A stretch of 13,661 nt of DNA from Bacillus massilioanorexius (GCF_902374955.1 NZ_CABKRX010000075.1:1-13661), one strand, 5' to 3'; positions 1-7,435 are shown, numbered from the stretch's first letter. The notes: a model not told the origin generated them from the sequence alone. Numbers and translations: made by a program.

Positions 1-46
1 TCTGAAAAGTGATAAAAAATCACTTTTCAGAGGCCCCTTCTTTTTG
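1..46. terminator. Long hairpin terminator, copy A (left arm cut by window start)
   Basis: Arms at 1-13 and 19-31 pair perfectly over 13 bp around an A5 loop. The right arm continues as GGCCCC, and the matching left-arm bases must lie before the window. A T-rich tract follows at 38-46 on the plus strand, so the hairpin can stop a plus-strand transcript arriving from the left, and it also lies just past the yqeM stop on the minus strand. The same core recurs at 7375-7418 and 10549-10592. In B. subtilis a plus-strand comER faces yqeM here; that this neighbour is comER is inference. Confidence 0.8.
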
Positions 47-796
47 TTATTCTTTCACAGCAACAAACATGATTCGTTCACTTTCAGCTTGAGGCTCGTG
101 ATTTTCTAAATCTGCAAGCACTTCTTTCACAGTAAAACCAATCTGTTGAAGCCAATTTATAAATGTTTCAATTGGATAGGTTCGTTGATAATGATCTTCT
201 TCAAATCGTTCGAATAGATCAGATTCTTCATCTACTTTAACAAAAAAGGTTAATTCATGATCAACACTATATCTTTCTTTACCTTCAAACGAATTCCAGA
301 TATAAGATACATCATCCGTTACATCCGCGAATGTTGCATTTGCAAAAATATGCTCCATCTTATAAATAGAATGCACATCAAACATAAATAAACCACCATG
401 ATTTAAATGCTCATATATTTGGCGGAATGTTTCTTGAACTTGCTCTTCTTCCTCTAAATAATTTAAAGAATCACAAAAAACAACAATGCTATCAAATTTA
501 TCACCCAGCGATAATTCAATCATGTTCTGATGAAAGAAAGGAACATTTATTTGATGCTGATCCGCCTTCACTTTAGCAATTGCTAGCATTTCTTCTGACA
601 AATCAACTCCTGTAACGTTATAACCTTTCTCTGCAAGTCTTATCGTAAATTCACCTGTTCCACAAGCAACATCTAACACTTTTTTCCCTTTGATGTTGTA
701 TGCTTGCATTTTTTCCATAAAGCGCTCAATCCACTTTTCATATGGAACATCTTGCATCAGCGCATCATAAACAAATGCAAATCGTTGATAACTCAT
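47..796 (-). CDS. yqeM: YqeM, class I SAM-dependent methyltransferase
   Basis: A 249-residue Rossmann-fold methyltransferase, close to the length of B. subtilis YqeM. Motif I (LDVACGTGE, residues 41-49) binds S-adenosylmethionine and Asp65 in VTGVDLS is the usual ribose-binding acid. The methyl acceptor is not known to me and cannot be read from the sequence. It is the last gene of the yqeG operon: its ATG overlaps the rsfS TGA as ATGA, and no strong Shine-Dalgarno is seen, so translation is probably coupled to rsfS. Copy A of the repeated hairpin follows the stop. Family assignment is firm; the substrate is open. Confidence 0.9.
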   Translation of the reverse strand: MSYQRFAFVYDALMQDVPYEKWIERFMEKMQAYNIKGKKVLDVACGTGEFTIRLAEKGYNVTGVDLSEEMLAIAKVKADQHQINVPFFHQNMIELSLGDKFDSIVVFCDSLNYLEEEEQVQETFRQIYEHLNHGGLFMFDVHSIYKMEHIFANATFADVTDDVSYIWNSFEGKERYSVDHELTFFVKVDEESDLFERFEEDHYQRTYPIETFINWLQQIGFTVKEVLADLENHEPQAESERIMFVAVKE

Positions 797-1152
797 TGTT
801 GAAGCTCTTTTTCAATTGGTACTAATGGAGCATCTCCCCAAAGACGTTCTAAATTATAATAGCTTCTTTCATCGCGATGGAATACATGAGCTACTACATC
901 TCCTAAATCAACAAGAACCCATTTAGCCTCATCAAAACCTTCTAAATGTTTGATTTCAAAACCATTTTCTTGTGCTTTTTCTTTCATTTCACGCGCTATT
1001 GCTTGAACCTGTTTATCTGAGTTACCATGACAAATTACAAAATAATCTGCAACTAATGATATTCCTCTCATATCAAGCGCCATTATATCTTCTGCTCTTT
1101 TATCATCTGCAGCCTTAGCTACAGTAAGTAATAATTCTTTTTCGTTTAACAA
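793..1152 (-). CDS. rsfS: RsfS, ribosomal silencing factor (YbeB/YqeL family)
   Basis: A 119-residue RsfS/Iojap-family protein. Family members bind ribosomal protein uL14 on the 50S subunit and block joining to 30S, silencing translation when nutrients fall. Conserved stretches are DYFVICHGNSDKQ (36-48) and the C-terminal WVLVDLGDVVAHVF followed by YYNLERLWGDA. The start is TTG at 1152-1150, placed 7 nt after GGAGG; that Shine-Dalgarno overlaps the end of yqeK, whose stop is only 2 nt upstream. The stop overlaps the yqeM start by 4 nt. Its place beside YqeH and YhbY makes the operon rich in ribosome-assembly factors. Confidence 0.93.
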   Translation of the reverse strand: MLNEKELLLTVAKAADDKRAEDIMALDMRGISLVADYFVICHGNSDKQVQAIAREMKEKAQENGFEIKHLEGFDEAKWVLVDLGDVVAHVFHRDERSYYNLERLWGDAPLVPIEKELQQ

Positions 1153-1154
1153 TC

Positions 1155-1721
1155 TTATTCCTCCATTTTTTTAACTAAATCGTTATATGCAAGAAAAGTA
1201 TTTGGATAAATCGTTGTACTTTTCGACAATAAAAACGTAATCGTATTTCGTAGTGCATAAACAACTGCCGTATTTAAGTTTTCTTTCGCTTTCTCTCTTA
1301 CCTCTTCTACGCCAGGAAACGATCGTCCAGGTTCAATATAGTCAGCAAGAAAGATAACTTTTTCAAGTAAAGTCATATCTACTCTACCCGTTGTGTGATA
1401 CGTTATTGCTGACAAAACTTCTTCATCTTCAATTCCACATTCGTTTTTTACTAAGTATGCCCCAACTGGTGCATGCCATAATTCATGGTGAAAGTTTAGT
1501 AAATCTTGTGGCATATGCTGATCAATAATAATTTGTTTCATTTCTTCACGATTACGGAACTTAGCGTAGTCATGAAATATGGCAGCCAATTCCGCTTGCT
1601 TTACATCTGCTCCAAATCGTTCAGCCAAAATAATAGCTGTTTCCATTACTCCTATTGTATGCACATAGCGTTTCTCTGTTAAATGCTCCTTAACGATTGA
1701 TAATGCTTGTTCACGATTCAT
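1155..1721 (-). CDS. yqeK: YqeK, HD-domain symmetrical Ap4A hydrolase
   Basis: A 188-residue HD-domain protein of the YqeK family, which splits diadenosine tetraphosphate into two ADP. Metal ligands are visible in order: His21, His50-Asp51 (AIFHDYAK), His83 (LWHAPVGA), His109 (TYHTTG) and Asp127 (FLADYIEPG). The ATG at 1721 lies inside the end of nadD (11-nt overlap), with AGAGGAG 10 nt upstream. It sits beside nadD as in many Firmicutes. The enzymatic role comes from family knowledge; the motif pattern is complete, so an active enzyme is expected. Confidence 0.92.
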   Translation of the reverse strand: MNREQALSIVKEHLTEKRYVHTIGVMETAIILAERFGADVKQAELAAIFHDYAKFRNREEMKQIIIDQHMPQDLLNFHHELWHAPVGAYLVKNECGIEDEEVLSAITYHTTGRVDMTLLEKVIFLADYIEPGRSFPGVEEVREKAKENLNTAVVYALRNTITFLLSKSTTIYPNTFLAYNDLVKKMEE

Positions 1722-2280
1722 ACAAAGCGTTCTCCTCTATATATTTCTCTACGGTTCGTGGAACTAAATAGCGAATCGTTTCGCCTTTCTTCACTTTATC
1801 TCTAATCATGGATGATGACAAATAAATTTGAGGAACGTCAATTAATACTATAGGATATGATGTTTCAACTGTATATGGTGGTCTTTTTACTCCTACAAAT
1901 TGTACCATATTAACTAAATCATCCACACGGTACCAATTAGGTAAATATTCGATCATATCCGCTCCAATGATAAAATAAAATTTCGTATCAGGCTCTTGAT
2001 TAATCAATTGTTCAATCGTATTGAATGTATATGAAGTTCCTGGTGAGTCCAATTCAATAGTATCTAATACAAATTGCGGATGATCTTCAATCGTTAATTG
2101 TATCATGTCTACCCGCTCCTCATTAGAAACACTTTTCGTTTTCTGTTTATGAGGAGGCGTATGATTAGGCATAAAGCGAATTTCATCTAATTGTAGCGCC
2201 GATAATACTTCATTAGCAATGATTGCATGTCCGATATGCGGAGGATCAAAAGTCCCACCAAGGATACCTACTTTTTTCAT
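1711..2280 (-). CDS. nadD: NadD, nicotinate-nucleotide adenylyltransferase
   Basis: A 189-residue nucleotidyltransferase that joins nicotinate mononucleotide and ATP to deamido-NAD, the penultimate step of NAD synthesis. The nucleotide-binding signature GILGGTFDPPHIGH is at residues 5-18 and the second signature, a variant of ISSTxIR, reads SSSMIR at 155-160. Length fits the family. The ATG overlaps the yhbY stop as ATGA (2280-2277), so translation is likely coupled, and the 3' end overlaps yqeK. Confidence 0.95.
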   Translation of the reverse strand: MKKVGILGGTFDPPHIGHAIIANEVLSALQLDEIRFMPNHTPPHKQKTKSVSNEERVDMIQLTIEDHPQFVLDTIELDSPGTSYTFNTIEQLINQEPDTKFYFIIGADMIEYLPNWYRVDDLVNMVQFVGVKRPPYTVETSYPIVLIDVPQIYLSSSMIRDKVKKGETIRYLVPRTVEKYIEENALYES

Positions 2281-2576
2281 TTTGATTTTGGCAATTCGAT
2301 TTGCTTGTTTTCTTTTGATTCTTTATAAAGAACTACCGTGTGCCCAATTAATTGTACTAACTCTGCTTTCGTGCCCTTTACTAACTCTTCCGCAACAGTA
2401 TGCTTATCTACATCACAATTTTGTAAAATACTGACCTTTAATAGCTCTCTTACTTCCAATGCTTCAGAGATTTGCTTCGTCATATTTTCATTTACTCCAC
2501 CTTTTCCCACTTGAAAAATCGGTGATAAATGATGTGCTGTAGCACGTAAAAATCTTTTTTGTTTTCCTGTTAACAT
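2277..2576 (-). CDS. yhbY: YhbY family RNA-binding ribosome assembly protein (YqeI)
   Basis: A 99-residue single CRM (CRS1-YhbY) domain protein. The N-terminal LTGKQKRFLRA and the GxxG-type RNA-binding loop FQVGKGGVN (about 22-30) are clear. Family members associate with pre-50S particles. The ATG at 2576 has AGGAGG 6 nt upstream, overlapping the aroE stop, so aroE and yhbY are coupled. B. subtilis calls it YqeI, in the same operon position. Confidence 0.92.
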   Translation of the reverse strand: MLTGKQKRFLRATAHHLSPIFQVGKGGVNENMTKQISEALEVRELLKVSILQNCDVDKHTVAEELVKGTKAELVQLIGHTVVLYKESKENKQIELPKSK

Positions 2577-2578
2577 TG

Positions 2579-3418
2579 TTAACCTCCTAATTTATTTAAA
2601 ACAATATTTTGCATTCTTTCCAAATCCGGTTCAATCCCCGTCCATATGTGAAAAGCAAGTGCTCCTTGATGAACAAACATTAGCAATCCGTTCTGAATGA
2701 ATGCCCCCTTCTCTTTAGCTTCTCTTAAAAATCTCGTTTCTAACGGATTATATATGATATCACTTACAATTGTATTTGGAATCAATTTTTTTAAGGATAA
2801 TGGACTTTCTTCAACTTTCGGGCTCATACCGATAGATGTCGTATTAATAATTAAATGGTATTCATCTAGTTTATCTTCAGCCTCCTCTAAAGATAATGCC
2901 TTAGATTGTACCTTTGTCCGATAAGGATTTTCTTCGATGAGAATCTTTGCCTTCGTAACTGTACGATTTGCTAAATCCACATTCACTAATCCTGCTTGTA
3001 TTAGTGAAAAGTATAAACCACGAGCAGCGCCTCCTGCACCAATTAACAAAGCTTTGTATGAAGAAAGTGGATTAGACAATATAGAAAGCAAACCTTTTAC
3101 ATAACCTGGACCATCCGTATTATACCCAACATAATCACCATCTTCATACTTCACAGTGTTGACCGCGCCAATTGCCTTAGCAAGTGGATCAATTCGATCT
3201 AATAACGGAATAATGTTTGTTTTGTGTGGGACAGTAACATTGAAACCTTGAACTCCAATTGCTTTCATCCCCATGACAGCGTGTTTCAAATCTTCTGTAC
3301 AAACCTTAAAAGCATGATAGTACGCATCTATTCCTTGATTGGCAAAAGCATCATTCTGCATATCCGGAGACATAGAATGCGCAATCGGATTACCAATCAC
3401 CCCAAATAATTGTTTCAT
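2579..3418 (-). CDS. aroE: AroE, shikimate dehydrogenase
   Basis: A 279-residue NADP-dependent shikimate 5-dehydrogenase (3-dehydroshikimate to shikimate; aromatic amino acid pathway). Substrate-binding Ser15 and Ser17 lie in AHSMSP, the catalytic Lys66 in NVTVPHK, Asp102 in GYNTDGPG, and the nucleotide loop is GAGGAARG (127-134) with NRT after it. I place the start at ATG 3418, with GGTGG a few bases upstream. An in-frame GTG at 3430 would add four residues but has no ribosome binding site. About 80 bp separate it from yqeH; that gap holds nothing I can identify beyond a weak possible promoter. Confidence 0.94.
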   Translation of the reverse strand: MKQLFGVIGNPIAHSMSPDMQNDAFANQGIDAYYHAFKVCTEDLKHAVMGMKAIGVQGFNVTVPHKTNIIPLLDRIDPLAKAIGAVNTVKYEDGDYVGYNTDGPGYVKGLLSILSNPLSSYKALLIGAGGAARGLYFSLIQAGLVNVDLANRTVTKAKILIEENPYRTKVQSKALSLEEAEDKLDEYHLIINTTSIGMSPKVEESPLSLKKLIPNTIVSDIIYNPLETRFLREAKEKGAFIQNGLLMFVHQGALAFHIWTGIEPDLERMQNIVLNKLGG

Positions 3419-3499
3419 CCTTCCACCCACTTTGTAAGTATCTATCTATAAGACGTTATTTACTTATGTGCTCAACTTTCCATTCATAATAATGCTTTA

Positions 3500-4606
3500 T
3501 TAAACTAAAGATCTGCGTATCATGACAGATACACCTTTTGGAACATGTGCTACTATTTTGGCACCTGGTTCATTAATTGTAACCCATCCTAGTCCAGAAA
3601 AAACGATATCTGTTTTTCCTTCTGTTATCGAAAAAGAATGAGGTACCAAATCTACGACTTCTCCATCGACTTCTACGCTTGGTACTAATAATTCTCCAGC
3701 ATGTTCTTTATATAGATTATCTGCTTTTTCTAACTTTGTACGATGGATATTCAACTCGTTTGAAATATAGCATGTAAATGATCTTCTTCCCCCTGAAATA
3801 TAATCAAAGCGAGCTAGTCCACCAAAAAATAAAGTTTGTTCTTCATTCAATTGATAAACTTTAGGCTTTATTTCTTTTTTAGGTGTAATAACCTTTAGAT
3901 CTTTACCCTCTACATAATGTGCCATCTGATGATGATTAATAATACCCGGTGTATCCATTAACGCATGACCATCATCCAAAGGAATTTCAATAATGTCTAA
4001 AGTTGTTCCCGGAAAATGAGAAGTTGTAATAACATTCCCTTCCCCACTTACTTCTTTTATAATACGATTGATGAATGTTGATTTCCCCACATTCGTACAA
4101 CCAACCACATACACATCTTTACCATTTCGATATCTTTCAATGGCCTCAACGGCTTCTGAAATACGGGATCCTTTTGCTGAACTAACGAGTAATACGTCTA
4201 TCGGCTTTAAACCAAGTTCTTTCGCACTTTGTTTCATCCAATTTATTAATTTATTTGGCTTTGTTGATTTAGGAAGTAAATCAACTTTGTTTCCAATAAG
4301 TAATACTGGATTTTTCCCAACAAATCGGTGTAAACCAGGCAGCCAGCTTCCATTAAAATCAAAAATATCTACAATTTTTACAATTAAAGCATCATTACGA
4401 CCAATTTCATGTAATATTTTCAAAAAATCATCATCTGTTAATGAAATATCTTGTACTTCATTATAATTTTTCAAACGAAAACAACGTTGGCAAATAATTT
4501 GTTCTTTTTCTAGTGCTGATTTAGGTGCGTATCCAATTTCTTTCGGATTATCCGTTTGAATGTCAATACCACATCCAATACATGATATTTTTTCTTGATT
4601 TGTCAA
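3500..4606 (-). CDS. yqeH: YqeH, circularly permuted GTPase for 30S ribosome assembly
   Basis: A 368-residue cytoplasmic GTPase needed for small-subunit biogenesis. A Cys4 zinc finger comes first (CIGC at 9-12, CQRC at 39-42). The G motifs run in permuted order: G4 NKVD (106-109), G5 SAKG (143-146), G1 GCTNVGKST (169-177), G3 DTPG (218-221). A C-terminal domain follows. I choose a TTG start at 4606: GGGAGGA lies 6-7 nt before it and the start overlaps the yqeG stop as TTGA. A longer form from ATG 4621 (373 residues) has a weaker upstream AAGG and its extra codons consist of the Shine-Dalgarno itself. Confidence 0.92.
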   Translation of the reverse strand: MTNQEKISCIGCGIDIQTDNPKEIGYAPKSALEKEQIICQRCFRLKNYNEVQDISLTDDDFLKILHEIGRNDALIVKIVDIFDFNGSWLPGLHRFVGKNPVLLIGNKVDLLPKSTKPNKLINWMKQSAKELGLKPIDVLLVSSAKGSRISEAVEAIERYRNGKDVYVVGCTNVGKSTFINRIIKEVSGEGNVITTSHFPGTTLDIIEIPLDDGHALMDTPGIINHHQMAHYVEGKDLKVITPKKEIKPKVYQLNEEQTLFFGGLARFDYISGGRRSFTCYISNELNIHRTKLEKADNLYKEHAGELLVPSVEVDGEVVDLVPHSFSITEGKTDIVFSGLGWVTINEPGAKIVAHVPKGVSVMIRRSLV

Positions 4607-5124
4607 TTTGCATCCTCCCATGTAATCATACCTTTTTTTCTTAAAATTGATAAAATACGTCGTTCCAACTTACGATTAAATTTAGTGGCCCATCCATCTG
4701 ATTGAGCAACTGGGACAACTAAAATAGTGTGAAAACCACTTCGGTTACCACCAAGAATATCCGTCATCAATTGATCTCCAATTACAACAGTCTCTTCCTT
4801 TTTTAGTCCCATTTGTTGAGCCGCTTGCTTAAAAGCTCGTCCCATCGGTTTTTTTGCACGATGAATAAAGGGTAACTTTACAGGATCTGAGAAGCTTTTA
4901 ACGCGTTCTTCATTATTATTCGAAACAATAGTAATTCGAATTCCATTTTCATTCATTTCTTCAAACCATTTAATTAGCATGGGAGTAGCAGAAGGTCGAT
5001 CCCATTCTACTAACGTATTATCTAAATCCGTAATAATCCCTTTTATTCCACGCTCTTTCAAAATACTTGGCGTTATTTCAAATATATTTTTCACATGTTC
5101 ACTTGGTAAAAAAAGCTTGAGCAT
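4603..5124 (-). CDS. yqeG: YqeG, HAD-superfamily (IIIA) phosphatase
   Basis: A 173-residue HAD-family phosphatase and the first gene of the operon. Motif I is TDLDNTLV with nucleophile Asp33 and Asp35; motif II is VSNN (67-70); motif III lysine is in KKPMG (91-95); motif IV is GDQLMTD (116-122). The physiological substrate is not known to me. The ATG at 5124 is preceded by AGAGGTG with normal spacing. A sigma-A promoter lies 42-70 bp upstream. Confidence 0.92.
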   Translation of the reverse strand: MLKLFLPSEHVKNIFEITPSILKERGIKGIITDLDNTLVEWDRPSATPMLIKWFEEMNENGIRITIVSNNNEERVKSFSDPVKLPFIHRAKKPMGRAFKQAAQQMGLKKEETVVIGDQLMTDILGGNRSGFHTILVVPVAQSDGWATKFNRKLERRILSILRKKGMITWEDAN

Positions 5125-5165
5125 TATTTACACCTCTACCTATTCCGTTAAATTCACCGTAATAC

Positions 5166-5194
5166 ATCATACCTAATTTTCTCTATTCTTTCAA
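5166..5194 (-). promoter_or_regulatory. Sigma-A promoter of the yqeG operon
   Basis: On the minus strand, TTGAAA (5194-5189) and TATGAT (5171-5166) are separated by exactly 17 bp; each is one base from consensus. It lies 42 bp before the yqeG ATG and is the only strong promoter seen for the eight-gene operon. Confidence 0.72.
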
Positions 5195-5291
5195 AACAAC
5201 TATTATTTATTTTCCTAAATAACAGATGACATTTTACATTTCTCTTTAATTTTCAATAAAACTTTTCGACAAAAATCTTCCGCTTCAAAAT

Positions 5292-5391
5292 TGTGGATAA
5301 AGTTATTCACAATTTTCGCAGTGTATTTCTTGAAAAATTAAAACTTTATAAACAACTTAACCACAACTTATCCACTATTCATTGTGGATAA
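5292..5391. promoter_or_regulatory. Cluster of DnaA boxes upstream of sda
   Basis: Against the consensus TTATNCACA there are three perfect 9-mers: 5292-5300 (minus), 5303-5311 (plus) and 5383-5391 (minus). Near matches are TTAACCACA (5357-5365), TTATCCACT (5368-5376) and TTATAAACA (5346-5354). They sit between the divergent yqeG promoter and the sda promoter. B. subtilis sda transcription is known to be DnaA-dependent through upstream boxes, so the role here is well supported by analogy. Confidence 0.85.
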
Positions 5392-5399
5392 TAGGAAGA

Positions 5400-5428
5400 T
5401 TGTTCCATCTACCTTTTTTTGGTAAAGT
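5400..5428 (+). promoter_or_regulatory. Candidate sigma-A promoter of sda
   Basis: TTGTTC (5400-5405) and TAAAGT (5423-5428) are 17 bp apart. Both are weak matches to consensus, which would suit an activated promoter, and the last DnaA box ends 8 bp before the -35. A transcript would have a leader of about 90 nt. Confidence 0.4.
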
Positions 5429-5497
5429 AGGATTATCAAATCTTTAACTAATCATTTTATGCAAGTTTTCTTACCCTTATTACAACAAATTTGAGAT

Positions 5498-5526
5498 GGA
5501 GGTGAATAGCCGAGCGGCTAAAAAGT
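5498..5526 (+). promoter_or_regulatory. Distant sda ribosome binding site with a bridging hairpin
   Basis: A near-perfect Shine-Dalgarno GGAGGTGA (5498-5505) lies 21 nt from the ATG, too far for normal use. The gap contains a perfect hairpin TAGCC-GAGC-GGCTA (5507-5520). If folded, it would leave about 7 unpaired nt between the Shine-Dalgarno and ATG. No other ribosome binding site is seen. Confidence 0.55.
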
Positions 5527-5667
5527 ATGAATAAATTATCTGATGAACTGTTAATTGAATCCTATTGCAAAGCTAAAAAACTAAATCTCAACAAAGAATT
5601 TATTCGCTTAATTGAAGTCGAAATTCACCGACGTTCATTAACTCAAAGGATCAAAAAATCATCTTAA
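5527..5667 (+). CDS. sda: Sda, inhibitor of sporulation histidine kinases
   Basis: A 46-residue protein beginning MNKLSDELLIESYCKAKKLN, very close to B. subtilis Sda (MRKLSDELLIESYFKA). It forms a helical hairpin; LNKEFIRLIEVEIHRRSL is the second helix. Sda binds KinA and KinB and blocks phosphate flow to Spo0A when DNA replication is stalled or initiating. Upstream DnaA boxes and the neighbouring yqeG match the B. subtilis locus. The start is fixed by homology rather than by spacing, since the Shine-Dalgarno is distant. Codons beyond the stop in another frame (to about 5752) are partly open but have no usable start. Confidence 0.92.
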   Translation: MNKLSDELLIESYCKAKKLNLNKEFIRLIEVEIHRRSLTQRIKKSS

Positions 5668-5775
5668 ACATGTTCAAACCCATTCAATCCAAATGCAAAA
5701 CACTGTCATTCAGCTTTTCAAAACTATATCTAACATGTTAAGAAAAGAATAAACTAACTCCATTAACCAATACGT

Positions 5776-5822
5776 AAAGGCATCTCTATTAGTGACATCC
5801 GCACTTTGAGATAGCCTTTTTT
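5776..5822 (+). terminator. Rho-independent terminator after sda
   Basis: Arms 5776-5786 and 5808-5819 form an 11-bp stem with a one-base bulge, followed by a T tract to 5822. It lies about 110 bp after sda and just beyond the facing psd stop, so it separates convergent genes. The 110 bp between holds nothing I can identify. Confidence 0.7.
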
Positions 5823-5836
5823 ATTTTTCTCGAATC

Positions 5837-6616
5837 TTATCTAACATAACCAAGAAGCTCACCGTATTTTATCTCTGAATGCTCCTTTAAATTTGGATTA
5901 GGCTCAAACGTGTCTTTCTCAAAAAGGAGTACTACAGTAGAACCAAAACTAAAGTAAGCGAATTCTTCTCCTTTATGTAGCATATCACTGCTATTCGTTA
6001 TTTCAATACAATTTACAAACATCGCCCCAACTTTTACAACTGCTATCGAGCCTTTTTCATGCTCCATTTCGGAAATAACTCGAAAATTTTTAGAAAGGGG
6101 TGCTTTTCCGTATTTCATACCTAGTTTGTTTACAGGATATGAGTTTTTTCCGAGTGACCATCTTTTTACAACCCTTCCAGAGATAGGAGAATGAATTCTA
6201 TGGTAATGACTTGGGCTTAAATATAATAAAATATAATAACCACCTATATATTTTTGAAGCACTTCATTGTCACCAAGCATTTCTTTAATCGAGTATATCT
6301 TACCTTTAACAGTAATTTTCTCATCCTGATCAATTATGCCACTTTCTTCATATACAGCATCAACGGGACTAACTACACTATCTATTTCTTCATTAATCTC
6401 CCGTGAACCATGTTTTAACTTTCTTGTGAACAAATGGTGTAATGTTTCAAAATCTCCTTGTTTCTGTTCAACTTCTTGCCAATTTAGCTTATATTGCTTG
6501 CTATAAGATGGAATAATCCATTTACTGATTTTCGATTGACTGAACTTCATTAATAGCACTGAAAGCAATTTATGATTCGTTAATTCAATAAAAAATCTAT
6601 AAAAATATTTCTTCAA
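5837..6616 (-). CDS. psd: Psd, phosphatidylserine decarboxylase proenzyme
   Basis: A 259-residue membrane-associated enzyme that converts phosphatidylserine to phosphatidylethanolamine. The proenzyme cuts itself before Ser226 in FGST (224-227), leaving a beta chain of 225 residues and a pyruvoyl-bearing alpha chain of 34. The other expected catalytic residues are Asp86 in SPVDA and the histidines of SPSHYHRIHSP (134-143). The start is TTG at 6616-6614, with GGAGGG 6 nt upstream. It is divergent from pssA, whose product makes its substrate. Confidence 0.94.
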   Translation of the reverse strand: MKKYFYRFFIELTNHKLLSVLLMKFSQSKISKWIIPSYSKQYKLNWQEVEQKQGDFETLHHLFTRKLKHGSREINEEIDSVVSPVDAVYEESGIIDQDEKITVKGKIYSIKEMLGDNEVLQKYIGGYYILLYLSPSHYHRIHSPISGRVVKRWSLGKNSYPVNKLGMKYGKAPLSKNFRVISEMEHEKGSIAVVKVGAMFVNCIEITNSSDMLHKGEEFAYFSFGSTVVLLFEKDTFEPNPNLKEHSEIKYGELLGYVR

Positions 6617-6653
6617 GATGCGCCCTCCACAAATAAATTATTACTATTATCTC

Positions 6654-6683
6654 TTGCATAATGTGCAGAGAATAAAATATTAT
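6654..6683 (+). promoter_or_regulatory. Candidate sigma-A promoter of pssA
   Basis: TTGCAT (6654-6659) and TATTAT (6678-6683) are spaced by 18 bp, about 60 bp before the pssA start. The divergent psd promoter should be in the same 125-bp gap, but I see no convincing match for it. Confidence 0.45.
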
Positions 6684-6741
6684 TATACAATAAGCTTTAG
6701 TTTTATGTCTCATCCCATCCGGCTAAAAAGGAGTGAGGAGA

Positions 6742-7281
6742 ATGTTCTTATCGGATGTATTAGATCAAACTATAAAGAAATTAAAATCACAAACCGCTAA
6801 TTTAATGACACTAACAAACCTAGGATTAGGTGGATTTGCAGTATTAACTGGAATAAACGGTAACTTAAATATTAGTTTATTGTTTATCTTTTTAGCAGCT
6901 CTTGCAGATCGTTTCGATGGCATGATTGCAAGAAAGTTTAATTGCGAATCAGAACTTGGAAAACAATTGGACTCTATGAGTGATATTATATCATTTGGAG
7001 TAGCACCTGCACTTCTTATTTATCAATCAGTCCTTATACATATGGGAGCACCTGGTATGTTTTTTACAGTATTATACATTGGTTGTGGGGCTTTTCGTCT
7101 TGCAAAGTTCAATATTACTGAAAGTAACGGTTATTTCACAGGATTACCTATTACAGCAGCTGGCTGTTTAGTAACTCTTAGCTATTTAGGTATCCCTGCT
7201 TTCCCACCTGTCTTTTATTTAGTATTAATGTGTTTATTGGCATTATCCATGGTTAGTCCGTTTAAACTTAAAAAAATCTAA
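6742..7281 (+). CDS. pssA: PssA, CDP-diacylglycerol-serine O-phosphatidyltransferase
   Basis: A 179-residue integral membrane enzyme making phosphatidylserine from CDP-diacylglycerol and serine. The family signature D-x2-DG-x2-AR-x8-G-x3-D-x3-D is intact at residues 56-81 (DRFDGMIAR, then Gly73, Asp77, Asp81). About six membrane segments are predicted. I place the start at ATG 6742, 8 nt after AAGGAG (6728-6733). An in-frame GTG at 6733 lies within that ribosome binding site and is unlikely. With psd it forms a divergent pair for phosphatidylethanolamine synthesis. Confidence 0.93.
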   Translation: MFLSDVLDQTIKKLKSQTANLMTLTNLGLGGFAVLTGINGNLNISLLFIFLAALADRFDGMIARKFNCESELGKQLDSMSDIISFGVAPALLIYQSVLIHMGAPGMFFTVLYIGCGAFRLAKFNITESNGYFTGLPITAAGCLVTLSYLGIPAFPPVFYLVLMCLLALSMVSPFKLKKI

Positions 7282-7283
7282 AA

Positions 7284-7328
7284 AAGAGGGTGTCCAAAAA
7301 CAGTGATGGACACCCTCTTACATTTTAT
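7284..7328 (+). terminator. Rho-independent terminator of pssA
   Basis: A perfect 12-bp stem (AAGAGGGTGTCC at 7284-7295 with 7308-7319), 12-nt loop, then ACATTTTA. It starts 2 nt after the pssA stop. Confidence 0.85.
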
Positions 7329-7374
7329 TTTTATATTACTCCTTATATCAACAATAGAGCACTTGATAAAGCTT

Positions 7375-7423
7375 AGGGGCCTCTGAAAAGTGATAAAAAT
7401 CACTTTTCAGAGGCCCCTTTTTC
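7375..7423. terminator. Long hairpin terminator, copy B (complete)
   Basis: A perfect 20-bp stem: 7375-7394 pairs with 7399-7418 around an A4 loop, then TTTTC on the plus strand. It shares the core TCTGAAAAGTGAT with copies at 1-31 and 10549-10592. It sits between convergent pssA and pepF; the minus-strand side lacks a good T tract, so its design favours stopping plus-strand transcripts although pssA already has its own terminator. Confidence 0.85.
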
Positions 7424-7435
7424 TTTACTGTTTTA

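Noticed and set aside
2219..2434. Plus-strand open frames inside nadD/yhbY, aroE, yqeH, yqeG and yrrT
   Set aside because: They are antisense to well-conserved genes, lack ribosome binding sites and show no recognisable domains.
5498..5530. tRNA-like 5' half (GGAGGTGAATAGCCGAGCGGC resembles acceptor plus D arm)
   Set aside because: No anticodon stem, T arm or 3' acceptor follows; the sequence runs into the clear Sda coding frame and the first part works as its ribosome binding site.
5642..5752. Open frame after the sda stop, reading HVQTHSIQMQNTVIQLFK
   Set aside because: No start codon with a ribosome binding site, and Sda proteins normally end near residue 46; length is within chance.
5840..6616. 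Loss of Psd activity because the cleavage motif reads FGST rather than LGST and the Asp motif SPVDA rather than SPVDG
   Set aside because: The Gly-Ser cleavage pair, Asp86 and the histidine motif are all kept; the changes are conservative family variation.
6618..6800. Plus-strand ORF of 60 codons across the psd-pssA gap
   Set aside because: Its start is the reverse complement of the psd ribosome binding site region, its composition is unlike a protein, and it overlaps pssA in another frame.
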